Assembly (NCBI RefSeq): GCF_000241485.1
Contig: NZ_JH584241.1
Span: 1,101,435 to 1,165,434, forward strand
Reading direction: 5' to 3'
Source of the DNA: Sphingomonas sp. PAMC 26605
GTDB taxonomy: Bacteria > Pseudomonadota > Alphaproteobacteria > Sphingomonadales > Sphingomonadaceae
DNA: 64,000 bases
Positions 8,819 through 18,239 of the stretch are shown piece after piece. Positions within the stretch are counted from its first letter, which is position 1, and every line of letters begins with the position of its first letter. The notes under the pieces were generated by a model that was not told the origin of the DNA, searched no databases, and was given only the letters and a program-made list of their open reading frames with translations. The translations under genes and the position numbers were made by a program.

Positions 8819-9322
8819 ATGAGCCTTAAGTCCGTCCGCCAGTTGACGGCTGCCGCCCTCCTCGCATCGTGCGTGTTCGGGGCGAGCGCCTGCGTGCCGC
8901 TCAAGTCGCACCAGGGCTATGTCATCGACGCCGATCTGGTGAACTCGGTCCAGACCGGGACCGACACGCGCCAGTCGGTGCTCGCGACGCTCGGCAAGCC
9001 GACCTTCACCTCCGAATTCAACCAGGGCGACTGGTATTACGTATCGCGCGAGACGCGCAATTACGCCTATAACAACCCGCATGTCCGCGATCAGACGACG
9101 CTGCGGATCAGCTTCGACGACAAGGGCAATGTCAGCGCGGTGCGCCGCTCGGGCGTCGAGCAGGTCGCGTCGATCAGCCCGTCGGGCAAGACCACGCCGA
9201 CGCTCGGCAAGAAGCGCAGCTTCTTCGATGAGCTGTTCGGCAATATCGGCACGGTCGGCGCGGTCGGCGGCGGCGGGCAGCCCGGCCAGAGCAACACCGG
9301 TGGTGGTCGCGATACGCCGTGA
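8819..9322 (+). CDS. bamE: Outer membrane assembly lipoprotein BamE (SmpA/OmlA)
   Basis: A 167-residue lipoprotein precursor. The N-terminal signal ends in a lipobox (GASAC, with the acylated Cys at residue 25). The following SmpA/OmlA domain carries 'LVNSVQTGTDTRQSVLATLG' and 'WYYVSRETR' and ends near residue 110. A Gly/Ser/Pro-rich C-terminal tail follows. BamE is a small subunit of the BAM complex that folds beta-barrel proteins into the outer membrane. A GGAG ribosome-binding site at 8808-8811 supports the ATG at 8819. It is transcribed divergently from the bc1 chaperone gene, and two tandem hairpins follow it. Confidence 0.92.
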   Translation: MSLKSVRQLTAAALLASCVFGASACVPLKSHQGYVIDADLVNSVQTGTDTRQSVLATLGKPTFTSEFNQGDWYYVSRETRNYAYNNPHVRDQTTLRISFDDKGNVSAVRRSGVEQVASISPSGKTTPTLGKKRSFFDELFGNIGTVGAVGGGGQPGQSNTGGGRDTP

Positions 9323-9329
9323 CGGCGGC

Positions 9330-9372
9330 GCAATCCTGACGGATTGCTGACGAACGCATTCGCATTGCGTTC
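9330..9372 (+). terminator. Two tandem hairpins after bamE
   Basis: The first hairpin has arms GCAATCC (9330-9336) and GGATTGC (9341-9347) around TGAC. The second has arms GAACGCA (9352-9358) and TGCGTTC (9366-9372) around a 7-nt loop. Neither is followed by a T-run. They lie between bamE and the RcnB-like gene and may end bamE transcription or protect its 3' end. Confidence 0.5.
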
Positions 9373-9439
9373 AGTGGCGGGGTGCGAAATCCTCTTCATG
9401 GCCTGGCCGCTCTCTGGCCGGCTGGAGATGGAGGATACA

Positions 9440-9946
9440 GTGCGTAAGCTGATTTTGACCGCTGTGATGGCGGCGACCTTGGTTCCCGTCGCTGCAAGCG
9501 CGCAATCGAACGACGAGCTGCGGCGCGACCGGCGCGACATCCGCCAGGAGCAGCGCGACCTGCAGGATGCGCGGATGCGTGGCGACCGGCGCGACATTCG
9601 CGACCAGCGTGAGGACGTCCGCGACGCCCGCCAGGAATATCGCGAGGATCTGCGCGATCGCGACCGCGCCTGGGGCCGCGACGACTGGCGCGGCTGGCGT
9701 GACCGCAACCCGAACGTCTATGCCCGCGGCGGCTGGAACGCGCCGTTCCGCTACACCGTCTTCCGCCCCGGCCTGCGCATCGCGCCGACCTATTATGGCG
9801 GCCGCTACATCATCGCCGATCCGTGGCGCTATCACCTGCGTCGCCCGGCATTCGGCCAGCAATGGGTGCGGCATTATGACGACGTGATCCTCGTCGACAC
9901 CCGGCGCGGCTATGTCGTCGACGTGGTCCGCGGCTTCTACCGCTAA
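9440..9946 (+). CDS. RcnB family periplasmic protein
   Basis: A 168-residue exported protein. A signal peptide (residues 1-21, ending ASA before Q) is followed by a highly charged Arg/Asp/Glu stretch (about 25-75) that should be helical or coiled. The C-terminal part is Tyr/Trp/Arg-rich ('YTVFRPGLRIAPTYYGGRY', then 'WVRHYDDVILVDTRRGYVV'), typical of the RcnB/YohN-like family, some of whose members tune nickel/cobalt homeostasis. The metal role is not shown here because no rcnA-like exporter is nearby. The GTG start at 9440 has GAGG 5 nt upstream. An ATG at 9428 would overlap that site. A strong terminator follows. Confidence 0.75.
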   Translation: MRKLILTAVMAATLVPVAASAQSNDELRRDRRDIRQEQRDLQDARMRGDRRDIRDQREDVRDARQEYREDLRDRDRAWGRDDWRGWRDRNPNVYARGGWNAPFRYTVFRPGLRIAPTYYGGRYIIADPWRYHLRRPAFGQQWVRHYDDVILVDTRRGYVVDVVRGFYR

Positions 9947-9964
9947 TCCTGTTCGTCACGGGCG

Positions 9965-9992
9965 CGACCGTCCCCCGCACGGGGGGCGGTCG
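9965..9992. terminator. Bidirectional terminator hairpin
   Basis: A 12-bp stem with one T-G wobble (9965-9976 pairing with 9981-9992) around the loop GCAC, very GC-rich (CCCCC/GGGGGG). It sits between the convergent RcnB-like and pbpC genes and can act for both. No long T-tract is present. Confidence 0.75.
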
Positions 9993-9996
9993 TCGT

Positions 9997-12240
9997 TCAG
10001 CGAATCGTGAAGCGCACTTCATCGACCACGCGTCCTGCGACGTCCGTCAGGCGGAGGCGGTGGACTCCCGGCGGAGCGATGATCTCGGGCTGCGAATCGG
10101 CAGCCCCGAGTTCGGTCTTGTCGAGCCACAGCCGGTGCGCGACGACCGCGCCCGACACATCGACCGACAGCCTTTGCCGATCGGACGGGATGTCGGGATC
10201 GATCGCATAGACGCTGCCCGACACCGGATTGGTAATGCGCGGGCGACGCGATTCGGCGGGGGCGACGGCGATCTGCGTCTGGCCCGTTCCGGACAGGAAA
10301 TATTCGGTGCGCGGCTGTTCGATCGCGTTCGCGAAGGTGATCGCGCGCGCTTCGATTCCCGGCGGGCGCGGGGGCGGGCTGCCGCGTGTGTCGGCGTTGA
10401 GCGCGAGCATGATGTCGCGCCACACGGGCGCCGCGCCGCTGACACCCGAGACGGCACGCATCGAATCGCCCTCGAGATTGCCGACCCAAACCGCGACCGT
10501 GTATTTGTGCGTGAAGCCGATGCACCAATTGTCGCGCAACGCCTTGCTCGTCCCCGTCTTCACCGCCGCCCAGAAGGGCAAATGCAGCGCCGAATCGAGC
10601 CCGAACGTCACCGCGCGGGCATTCGAATCGGCCATCATGTCGGCGACGAGCCACGCCGCCTGCGGGGTCGTGATCGCATGCGGCGACTCGCGCGATGCAT
10701 CCATCGTAAGGCGCAGCGGCGACCAGCGGCCGGCTTGCTCCAGGCTGCGATAGGCGGCTGCCTGTTCGAGCAGCGTGACTTCGGCCGAGCCAAGCGCGAG
10801 CGAGAAGCCGTAATAATCGCCATCCTCGACCAGTCCGCGATACCCCGTGTCCCACAGCCGATCGCGAAACGCATCGACCCCGACGAGCAGCAGCGTGCGC
10901 ACCGCGGGCACGTTGAGCGACCCTGCCAGCGCCGCGCGTGCCGACACCGGCCCCTTGAAGCCGCGATCGTAATTCTGCGGGACGTACAGCCCCGAGGCGG
11001 TGTCGAGCTGGACCGGCGAATCGTCGAGGATCGAGGCCGGGGTGAGATACCCCTTCTCGATCGCCTGCGCGTAAAGGAAGGGTTTCAGCGTCGATCCCGC
11101 CTGTCGATAGCTGTTCGCGCCATCGACCGCGGGCGCGGTCGAGGCGCCGCCGATCCCGCCGACATAGGCGAGCACGTCGCCGGTCGCGTTGTCGATCACC
11201 ACAACCGCGCCGTCGCGCGCGCGGGCTGCGCCAAGGCCCTGCAGCTGGCGTTTGAGCGCGACGATCGCGAGGCTCTGGATGCGGCGGTCGAGCGTGGTGA
11301 TGACCTTGAGTCCGGGCTTGGCCAGCAAGCGATCGGAGAGATGCGGCGCGAGGCCGGGATCGAGCTGCAGGCTGCGCGCCGGGCCGAGCATCGACGCCGC
11401 CTCGCCTGCAAAACGTGCGCAATCGGGCTCGTGGCTGACGGCGCAGGCGCGCCGCGCGACGCTCGCGGGGGCAGCCTGCGGATCGGGGAGGAGCGCGGCG
11501 AGCAACAGCGCATCGTCGCGTGCCAGCGCGTCAGGGGTCTTGCCGAACAGCCCGAGCGCCGCCGCGCCGATCCCCTGCGCCTCGCCGCGGAAACCCGCGA
11601 GGTTGAGATAGGCCTCGAGGATCTCGTCCTTCGACCAATGCGATTCGAGCGCCCAGGCGGCGCGCATCTGGCGGAGCTTGTCCCAGAGGTGGCGCTGGCC
11701 CGGCACGGCGAGATCGGGCGCGAGGAAGCCGGCGACCTGCATCGACAGCGTGCTCGCGCCGCGCTCGCGCGTCCCCTGCGCGCGGTCGCGCGCGACGCCG
11801 AGCAAGGCGAGCCAATCGACCCCGCCATGATGGAAGAAGCGGCGATCCTCGACGCCGACGATCGTCTCGCGTGTGACCGGCGAGACATGGTCGAGCGGCG
11901 TCCAGGCGAGTCGTCGCGCCGCGAAATCGACGCGTGCGCTGTCGATCAGCACGCCGTTACGATCGTAGAGCCAGGCCTCGGACGGGTGCCACGCAGCGCG
12001 GACCTGCGCATAGCCGGGCAGCGGCGGGGGGAGCGTGGCGTAATCGATCGCGACAAAGGCGACGAGCGCCAGCGCTAGCGCCGAAACCGTCATCCCCTGA
12101 CGGGTACGCAGCATTCTCCAGAGCGCCACGGCTCTTCCGCGGATGCTGGAGTCCCACGCATCGAAGCGCCGCGCCCAGTCTCCCGGCCTCCCGCGTACAC
12201 GCGCGGCCAGTTCGAGCAGAGACTTCCTCAGCCGTTCCAC
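9997..12240 (-). CDS. pbpC: Penicillin-binding protein 1C
   Basis: A 747-residue bifunctional class A PBP. There is a single N-terminal membrane anchor (about residues 48-68). The glycosyltransferase domain holds 'VGVEDRRFFHHGGVDW' near residue 128. The transpeptidase domain has the active-site SxxK in 'AGSTLKPFLYAQAI' near residue 382 and the KTG box 'KTGTSKALRDNWCIGF'. A C-terminal BiPBP_C-type domain covers about the last 90 residues. It polymerises and cross-links peptidoglycan in the periplasm. The start is GTG at 12240, 4 nt after the yfhM stop, so it is the second gene of a yfhM-pbpC operon, an arrangement known from E. coli. Confidence 0.95.
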   Translation of the reverse strand: MERLRKSLLELAARVRGRPGDWARRFDAWDSSIRGRAVALWRMLRTRQGMTVSALALALVAFVAIDYATLPPPLPGYAQVRAAWHPSEAWLYDRNGVLIDSARVDFAARRLAWTPLDHVSPVTRETIVGVEDRRFFHHGGVDWLALLGVARDRAQGTRERGASTLSMQVAGFLAPDLAVPGQRHLWDKLRQMRAAWALESHWSKDEILEAYLNLAGFRGEAQGIGAAALGLFGKTPDALARDDALLLAALLPDPQAAPASVARRACAVSHEPDCARFAGEAASMLGPARSLQLDPGLAPHLSDRLLAKPGLKVITTLDRRIQSLAIVALKRQLQGLGAARARDGAVVVIDNATGDVLAYVGGIGGASTAPAVDGANSYRQAGSTLKPFLYAQAIEKGYLTPASILDDSPVQLDTASGLYVPQNYDRGFKGPVSARAALAGSLNVPAVRTLLLVGVDAFRDRLWDTGYRGLVEDGDYYGFSLALGSAEVTLLEQAAAYRSLEQAGRWSPLRLTMDASRESPHAITTPQAAWLVADMMADSNARAVTFGLDSALHLPFWAAVKTGTSKALRDNWCIGFTHKYTVAVWVGNLEGDSMRAVSGVSGAAPVWRDIMLALNADTRGSPPPRPPGIEARAITFANAIEQPRTEYFLSGTGQTQIAVAPAESRRPRITNPVSGSVYAIDPDIPSDRQRLSVDVSGAVVAHRLWLDKTELGAADSQPEIIAPPGVHRLRLTDVAGRVVDEVRFTIR

Positions 12241-12244
12241 CCGC

Positions 12245-15200
12245 TTATCGCTGCACCACCGTCACAGGTGCCAGCGGCAGCTGCGCGCGGATCGCGGGCG
12301 AATACATCGCCTCGACTCGGCTCGGCGGCAGGTTGAAGCGCCCTGCCCCGTTCAACCGCAGCATGTACGACGCGCTGAACGCCCCACGCGGCACCCAGCC
12401 GTAATAGGCACGCCACGCATCGTTGCGCTTCTCGACATAGGCCGGAACCACCCCCACCTGCACGTCCCACAGCTTGCCATCGGCATCGCGCGCCTGGAAC
12501 TTGCTCCCAGGCCCGGCCTGCGCCTGCCCCGCCAAGATCTGCGACTGCCCGCCGAGATCGCCGATGATCGTCGCGCCCGCCGGGATCGGATCGTTGATCA
12601 CCACCCAGTTGCGCTCGGCATTCGCCTTGACGGTGATCGTCACCTTGACGACGTCGCCGCGCGTCAGCACGCCCTTGGTGTGCGCCTGCACCACCTCGAC
12701 GTTGCGCTGCATCTCATAGCCAGCGAACAGCGGCCTGGTCAGCGGCACCGCGGCCGAGATCGAGACGTTCGCCCACGGCCCGGCACCACCGCTCGATTGC
12801 GACAGCTTGAGCGGGGTGAGCACAGCCGGCAGCTGGAAGGTCGCCGTCCGCGCGGTGGTGGCGAGCGGCCAGGCCTTGCTGATCGTCTGCGCGTCCAGGC
12901 CCAGGGTCGTATTCCCGACGATCGCGCTCGCCGGATAGAGCGACGCGAACTTGCGCGCCGCGATCGTGCCCCAGGCGTTGGCGGTGGTGGTGTCCCAGCG
13001 GCCATGCGACTGGCGCAGCGCGACGCCGACCATCATCTTGGCCGCCTCGTCCTGCCAGCCGGGCCGGCCCAGCGTCGCGATCACCGTCTTGATCGAGGCT
13101 TCGTCGCCCGACGACATCAGCCACCATGGCTGGTTGCTGCTGTCCGACAGGTCGAGCCGCGTGCCCTCATAGACGAGGCGGGTGCGCAACTGCGCCTCGC
13201 CCGCCGCCTTCAGTGCATTCGCGTTGGCGAGCCCCTGCACATGGTCGAGCGCGACGAGATAATCGGCGAGCAGGGCGGTCGGCATCTCCTTCGGGATCAT
13301 GCTCAACTGCCCGAGCATCGCCGGCGTCGCTGCGCCTGCACGCGCGAGCGCGTTGAAGGCGTAGACGCGCTGGAGCCGGACATCGCCATATTCCTCGTGG
13401 CGCAAGCGCCCGTCTAGCACGGCCTTCAGCCCCTCGATCATCTTCGCGCGCGGGCCCTCGGGAATCGGCAGGCCGGCTTCCGACGTCATCGCCAGCACAT
13501 ACGCGGTGAGCGCTTCGGAGCCCGTCAGACTGCCCGACGGCCAGTAGCGCAGCAGCCCGTCATCGGCCTGATACGCCGGGATATCGCTCGCGAGCCTTTG
13601 CCACAGTGCCGCATCGCCGAGCGCCACCGCGCGCGACAGCTGCTGTTCGAAGCAATTGTACGGATAGCGCGCCATGAAATCGCGCACCCCGGCGAGCGGC
13701 GGCGCGAGCGTGTCGTCGAGCCGGATATCGACCGTCCCGCGGCCCGCAATCGCCCCCATCGGCGGCTGGATCGGGATCGTCGTGTCGCTGCCGACGCGCG
13801 CGAGCGTCCCGGCCCACACTTCGAGCGGGTAGAGCGGCGTCACCGCCTGGTTGACGGTAATCTGGTCGACCGCCTTGCCGTCTGCCGACTTGGCGCTGAC
13901 GTGCCAGCGCAGCGAGTCGAGATTGGCGGGCGCGGTCAAATTCCACGCGACCGGCATCGCGCCGCCCGCCGGGATCGTCACCGTCAGCGGCTTGCCCTGT
14001 GCGATCGCAGGCATGAGGTCGACGCTCGCGGTCACCGTCATCGGCTTGTCCGAGCCGTTGCGCAGCGTGAAGCTCGACGCATAGAAATCGCCGCTCCGCA
14101 CCACCGGCGCGATGCCGGCGAAGATCGACAGATCCTGCGCGGTGCGCACGCTCGCCATGCCGGTGCCGTAGAGCTGCGACCCGTCGGTCGCGATCGCCAC
14201 CAATTTGAACGAGGAGAGCGCGTCGGACAGCGTCACCGGGATCCGCGCATGGCCATTCTGGTCGAGCGCGACGCGGCCCTTCCACAGGATCACCGGCTGG
14301 AAATTCTCGCGGTTGAGCCCCGACGAATCGCCGCCGCCACCGCCGCCGGCCTCGACCGCCTTCTTGCCGTAATGGCGTTTTCCCACGACCTGCGTCTGCG
14401 CGGTCGAGGTGAGCACCGCGAGCGGGCGCTCGCCCATCACCGCGGTGAGCACGTCCCAGCTATCGTTGGGCGCGAGCTGGAGCAGCGCCTCGTCGACCGC
14501 CGCAAAGGCGACGTCGGCGGTACGCACCGGTTTGCCATCGGGGCCGTTCACCTGAACGTCGACCTGCGCGACGTCGCGCGCGGCGTAGCGTGCTTTATCG
14601 GCCTTGACCGCGACCTGGAGCTGATGCGCTTCCCAGCCGACCTTCACCTTGGCGATGCCGATGCGGTAGCTAGGCTTGGCGAGATCGACCAGCGCGGTCG
14701 GCTCCTGCCCCTCGGGCGGATCGCTCGACAGCCCGACCGAACGCGCGAGGCCGTGGAGCCAGCTCCAGATCCCGCTTTCGGTGCGGCCGCGCACGACCAT
14801 TACCGAGACGAACACGTCGGGCGCGTACGAGCCCGGCATCTTCACCTCGACCACCGGGTCCGCCCCGCTGAGCTCGGTGACGTAGCTCGCAAGCACGCCC
14901 TCGCGCTCGACCGTGACGAGCGCGGTCGCCTGGCGGAACGGCATGCGCACTTGGAAGCGCGCGGTCTCGCCCGCTTTGTAGGCGAGCTTTTCGGGGACGA
15001 CGTCCATGCGGTCGCCATTGTCGCCGCCGAACCACCAATCGTCCTTGCCGGCGAGCCACACGCTCTGCGTCGCGCGCGCCTCGTTGCCGGCGGCGTCCTT
15101 GGTCGTCGCGACCGCATAGACTTCACCCGAGATGCCGGGATCGAGCTTGCACGTCGCCAGCCCCTGTGCGTCGGTCGTCGCGCTGCAGGTCTGGCTGAGC

Positions 15201-18067
15201 TTCTCGGTCTTCATGCGGTTGTCATAGGCATAGAAGCCACCGATCAGCCGGCGCCGCGCGGTGAGGATCTGGCGGCTGTAGAGCGCGACCGAGATCGCCT
15301 GGTTGGCGAGCGGCTTGCCTGCGGTGTCGAGCGCGACGAAGCGCAGCCGCAGATCGTCCTGCTTCATCAGCCAGCCGTCGGTCTTGACGCCAAGCTGCAC
15401 CGCGCTCGGGAAGATCGGGATGCGCTTCGAGGCGGTCAGCACTTCGCCATTGGCGTCCTGATAGTCCATCTCGACAAGCATGTCGGTGACGCCGTCGAGC
15501 GTCTGCGGGATCGACACCGTCTGCTTGCCCGTCCCGTCGCCGCCGAGCGTCGAGGGAAGCGTCTGCGTCGGCGGGAGCGTCGCCTGCTCTTCCTCGCCGT
15601 CGCCGTTGAGCGGCTTGGTGCCCTCGACGATCGCCTTGCCGCCGAAGCTGTAGCTTTCGTAGCCGTCGGGCGTGCCCTCATGCGCGAAATAGCCGATTCG
15701 CATATCGACCGGCAGGTTCGATGCGCCGCCGCCCGAGAGGTAGCCGACGAACAGGTCGAGCGCGAGGCTGATCGGGCGGATCGCGGCGTCCTTCGGGCCG
15801 GTCACCGTCGCGCGCATCGTGGGCAACTTGTACTCGTCGACCTTGAACGACTGGCCGGTTTCGATCGTGCGGTTGTCCGCGATCACCGACAGGTCGTACT
15901 CGCCCATCGGCGCGCCCGCGGGGGCGGTCCATTCGCTCTCGCCGATGCCGTTCGCGTCGATCGTCAGCGGCAAGTCGAACTGCGTGTCGGATCCGCGATG
16001 CTGCAGCCGCAACGTCCCCGTCACGCCCGGCGCAAAGCCGAAGCCGTTCGCCACCGAGGTGCGCAGGATGTGCTTCATATGGACCGTCTCGCCCTGCCGG
16101 ACGAGCGCGCGGTCGAACACGGTATGGAGAAACTCGCCGCGGGCCGAATAGCCATAGGGCAGGTCGAAATCGTAGGGGCGGATGCCCTGGCCCCAATCGG
16201 TCAGCGTGAAGCTGAAATCGTCGCCCGCGCGGGCGGAGACCATCAGCGGGCTCGACCCGCCGTTGCATGAGCCGCCATAGGCTTCGGGCTCGGGCAGCCC
16301 CGGCGGCACGTTGAGCCCGCCATTCCTGTCGGTGATGCCGCGTGCGAGCAATTTGCCGGTGCAGCTGTCGGTGACATGCACCTCGGCATTGGCGACGGGC
16401 TTGCCGGTGTCGAGTGCGGTGACCCAGGCGAGGCTCGCCGCGCGGCCCCATTTGAAGTGGACGCTCATGTTGGTGACGAGCGCGGCGGTCACGACGTAGC
16501 GCGGGGCTTTGCGCCCGAGCAGCGCCTGGCCAAGCACCGGGCTGGCCAGTTCGACGACGTAGAAACCGGGCTTGCCGCCGCCGAGCGGCAGGCCGACGAC
16601 TTCGAAATCCTTGCCCTTGCCGGGCAGGCCGATCTGCATCGGCGCGCCTTCGCCGGCGAGGATCGACTTGGACCCGGTGTCGTTGATCCGCACCTTCTCC
16701 TTGCCGCGCGTTTCCTCGTGACTGGCCTCGTCATCGGCATGGCCGACGGTGCGCAGCCACTGCGCGATCTTGCCGTCGGAGCCATCGACGCGCAGCGCCT
16801 GCCCGCCGATCGTGACGTTGGTGCCCTGGAGCGCGGGCTCGACGTTGCGCACGGTGACGGGCAGCACGCCGCCCTGCTTCGATTCGAGAATGCCGAACGA
16901 CGCGGCGAATTTGACGAGCGGCGGGGCGGCATCGAAGCGCACGGCGAGCGGGAAGCGCTCGGCATTCGACAGCGGGCGGCCGCTTTCGTCCTTGACGCCC
17001 GACGGGAGCACGACCTTGCCGGTCTGCGCCTGCGGCAGCGGGCTCTTGAAGCCGACCGAAGTGATCGTCGCCTTGGTCTTGGCATCGCCCCGCTCGGTGT
17101 CCGAGCTCGAATCGAACAGCGTCGGCGTCAGCACTTTACCGTCGGCGGTCTCGATGCGGACCTGCTTGGCAAGCTCGCTCGGCACCGGCGCGGAGAAACG
17201 CACCCAGGCTTTCTCGACCGGGTTGCAGCCAGCGGCGGCGTTGACGCGCGAACATTCGAAGCGCGCGGTGAAGGGTTTGCGCACGGTGTAATCGAACCGC
17301 TGGTCGGTGCCCGCGGTCTTGCCGCCAGCGCCCGCGATGTTGGCGCCCCAGACAAGCGCAACGTCGGCGCCGGGCGGCAGCGGACGGCGGCACTTCAGCG
17401 CGGTGACGCCGGCATAGGCCTTGGCGCGATCGGCCGGAGCCGGGATCGCGGCGGGCAAGCCACCGCTTTCGAGGAAGCTGCGGACCCTCCAATTATCGGT
17501 GCCCATTTCACCGAGCAGCTTGCCGGGCAAGTCGGCGGGCAGCACGTCGACCGGGATCTTCTCGCCGATCCCCTTGACCGCGCAATAGGCGTTGGCGGCG
17601 ACCGAGGCTGGCGTCGCGGGCAGGTTCGCCGCGACGAGGAAGGTCTGGTCCTCCTCGATCTCGTCCGAATCGCTGCCGGGCAGGATTGCGCGGGCGACCG
17701 GGCCGCCGGCATCGACGGTGAACTCGCTCTGCCCCGTCGCGGCATAGCCCGAGACGCTTTTCAGACCCTTGCGCAGCGCGAACTTGCACGTCGTGCCGCC
17801 AGGCAGGCCGCTCGCGAAATCATAGACGAAGGTCTGCGGATCGACCCAGCGTCCCTGCCCACCGACCGCGCAGGTCACCTCGAACGGCGAGGCCGCGCGC
17901 GGATCGCCGAGCGGCACCATCGGCTGATTGAAGCGCGCCGTGAAGCGCTCGATCGCACCGTCGCCGATGCCAGGGGTTGCGAGGATCACCTGCGGGCTCG
18001 CATCGCCAAAGGCCGCAATCGGGGCGAAGACAAGCGCAAGCAACGCGACTCGAAAACCCAGTTTCAT
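12245..18067 (-). CDS. yfhM: Bacterial alpha-2-macroglobulin (YfhM-type)
   Basis: A 1940-residue exported protein of the bacterial alpha-2-macroglobulin family, thought to trap proteases that reach the periplasm, together with PBP1C, which repairs the wall. Macroglobulin-like and bait regions fill the first two thirds. The thioester motif CFEQ is intact, with its Cys at residue 1472 ('YPYNCFEQQLSR'), followed by the alpha-alpha toroid domain. The signal peptide (residues 1-22, ending AFG before DAS) has no lipobox Cys, so the protein looks soluble or loosely held, unlike the lipoprotein YfhM of E. coli. pbpC follows after 4 nt. A 172-nt divergent spacer separates it from the glycosyltransferase gene. 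Confidence 0.95.
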   Translation of the reverse strand: MKLGFRVALLALVFAPIAAFGDASPQVILATPGIGDGAIERFTARFNQPMVPLGDPRAASPFEVTCAVGGQGRWVDPQTFVYDFASGLPGGTTCKFALRKGLKSVSGYAATGQSEFTVDAGGPVARAILPGSDSDEIEEDQTFLVAANLPATPASVAANAYCAVKGIGEKIPVDVLPADLPGKLLGEMGTDNWRVRSFLESGGLPAAIPAPADRAKAYAGVTALKCRRPLPPGADVALVWGANIAGAGGKTAGTDQRFDYTVRKPFTARFECSRVNAAAGCNPVEKAWVRFSAPVPSELAKQVRIETADGKVLTPTLFDSSSDTERGDAKTKATITSVGFKSPLPQAQTGKVVLPSGVKDESGRPLSNAERFPLAVRFDAAPPLVKFAASFGILESKQGGVLPVTVRNVEPALQGTNVTIGGQALRVDGSDGKIAQWLRTVGHADDEASHEETRGKEKVRINDTGSKSILAGEGAPMQIGLPGKGKDFEVVGLPLGGGKPGFYVVELASPVLGQALLGRKAPRYVVTAALVTNMSVHFKWGRAASLAWVTALDTGKPVANAEVHVTDSCTGKLLARGITDRNGGLNVPPGLPEPEAYGGSCNGGSSPLMVSARAGDDFSFTLTDWGQGIRPYDFDLPYGYSARGEFLHTVFDRALVRQGETVHMKHILRTSVANGFGFAPGVTGTLRLQHRGSDTQFDLPLTIDANGIGESEWTAPAGAPMGEYDLSVIADNRTIETGQSFKVDEYKLPTMRATVTGPKDAAIRPISLALDLFVGYLSGGGASNLPVDMRIGYFAHEGTPDGYESYSFGGKAIVEGTKPLNGDGEEEQATLPPTQTLPSTLGGDGTGKQTVSIPQTLDGVTDMLVEMDYQDANGEVLTASKRIPIFPSAVQLGVKTDGWLMKQDDLRLRFVALDTAGKPLANQAISVALYSRQILTARRRLIGGFYAYDNRMKTEKLSQTCSATTDAQGLATCKLDPGISGEVYAVATTKDAAGNEARATQSVWLAGKDDWWFGGDNGDRMDVVPEKLAYKAGETARFQVRMPFRQATALVTVEREGVLASYVTELSGADPVVEVKMPGSYAPDVFVSVMVVRGRTESGIWSWLHGLARSVGLSSDPPEGQEPTALVDLAKPSYRIGIAKVKVGWEAHQLQVAVKADKARYAARDVAQVDVQVNGPDGKPVRTADVAFAAVDEALLQLAPNDSWDVLTAVMGERPLAVLTSTAQTQVVGKRHYGKKAVEAGGGGGGDSSGLNRENFQPVILWKGRVALDQNGHARIPVTLSDALSSFKLVAIATDGSQLYGTGMASVRTAQDLSIFAGIAPVVRSGDFYASSFTLRNGSDKPMTVTASVDLMPAIAQGKPLTVTIPAGGAMPVAWNLTAPANLDSLRWHVSAKSADGKAVDQITVNQAVTPLYPLEVWAGTLARVGSDTTIPIQPPMGAIAGRGTVDIRLDDTLAPPLAGVRDFMARYPYNCFEQQLSRAVALGDAALWQRLASDIPAYQADDGLLRYWPSGSLTGSEALTAYVLAMTSEAGLPIPEGPRAKMIEGLKAVLDGRLRHEEYGDVRLQRVYAFNALARAGAATPAMLGQLSMIPKEMPTALLADYLVALDHVQGLANANALKAAGEAQLRTRLVYEGTRLDLSDSSNQPWWLMSSGDEASIKTVIATLGRPGWQDEAAKMMVGVALRQSHGRWDTTTANAWGTIAARKFASLYPASAIVGNTTLGLDAQTISKAWPLATTARTATFQLPAVLTPLKLSQSSGGAGPWANVSISAAVPLTRPLFAGYEMQRNVEVVQAHTKGVLTRGDVVKVTITVKANAERNWVVINDPIPAGATIIGDLGGQSQILAGQAQAGPGSKFQARDADGKLWDVQVGVVPAYVEKRNDAWRAYYGWVPRGAFSASYMLRLNGAGRFNLPPSRVEAMYSPAIRAQLPLAPVTVVQR

Positions 18068-18239
18068 CGAACTCTTCCCCCCGAGCCGCGTCCGAAGCGC
18101 TTATAGTGCGACGAATCGTGTCCGTATAGCGACGAACTGCTTCCGATCGACCGCTTGCACAATAGCCGAACCTGCTGGAAAATCACGCCGAACGACTCGC
18201 GGGGGCCCGTTTCGGGTTGGGTCGTCAGGGGGACCGGGC

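Noticed and set aside
13598-16270. Very long open frame on the plus strand opposite yfhM (about 890 codons)
   Set aside because: It is a by-product of high GC in the third codon position. The translation is Arg/Asp/His/Ala-rich without domains, and yfhM on the other strand has clear motifs. The same applies to antisense frames at 1564-3186, 10060-12078 and 25591-27678.
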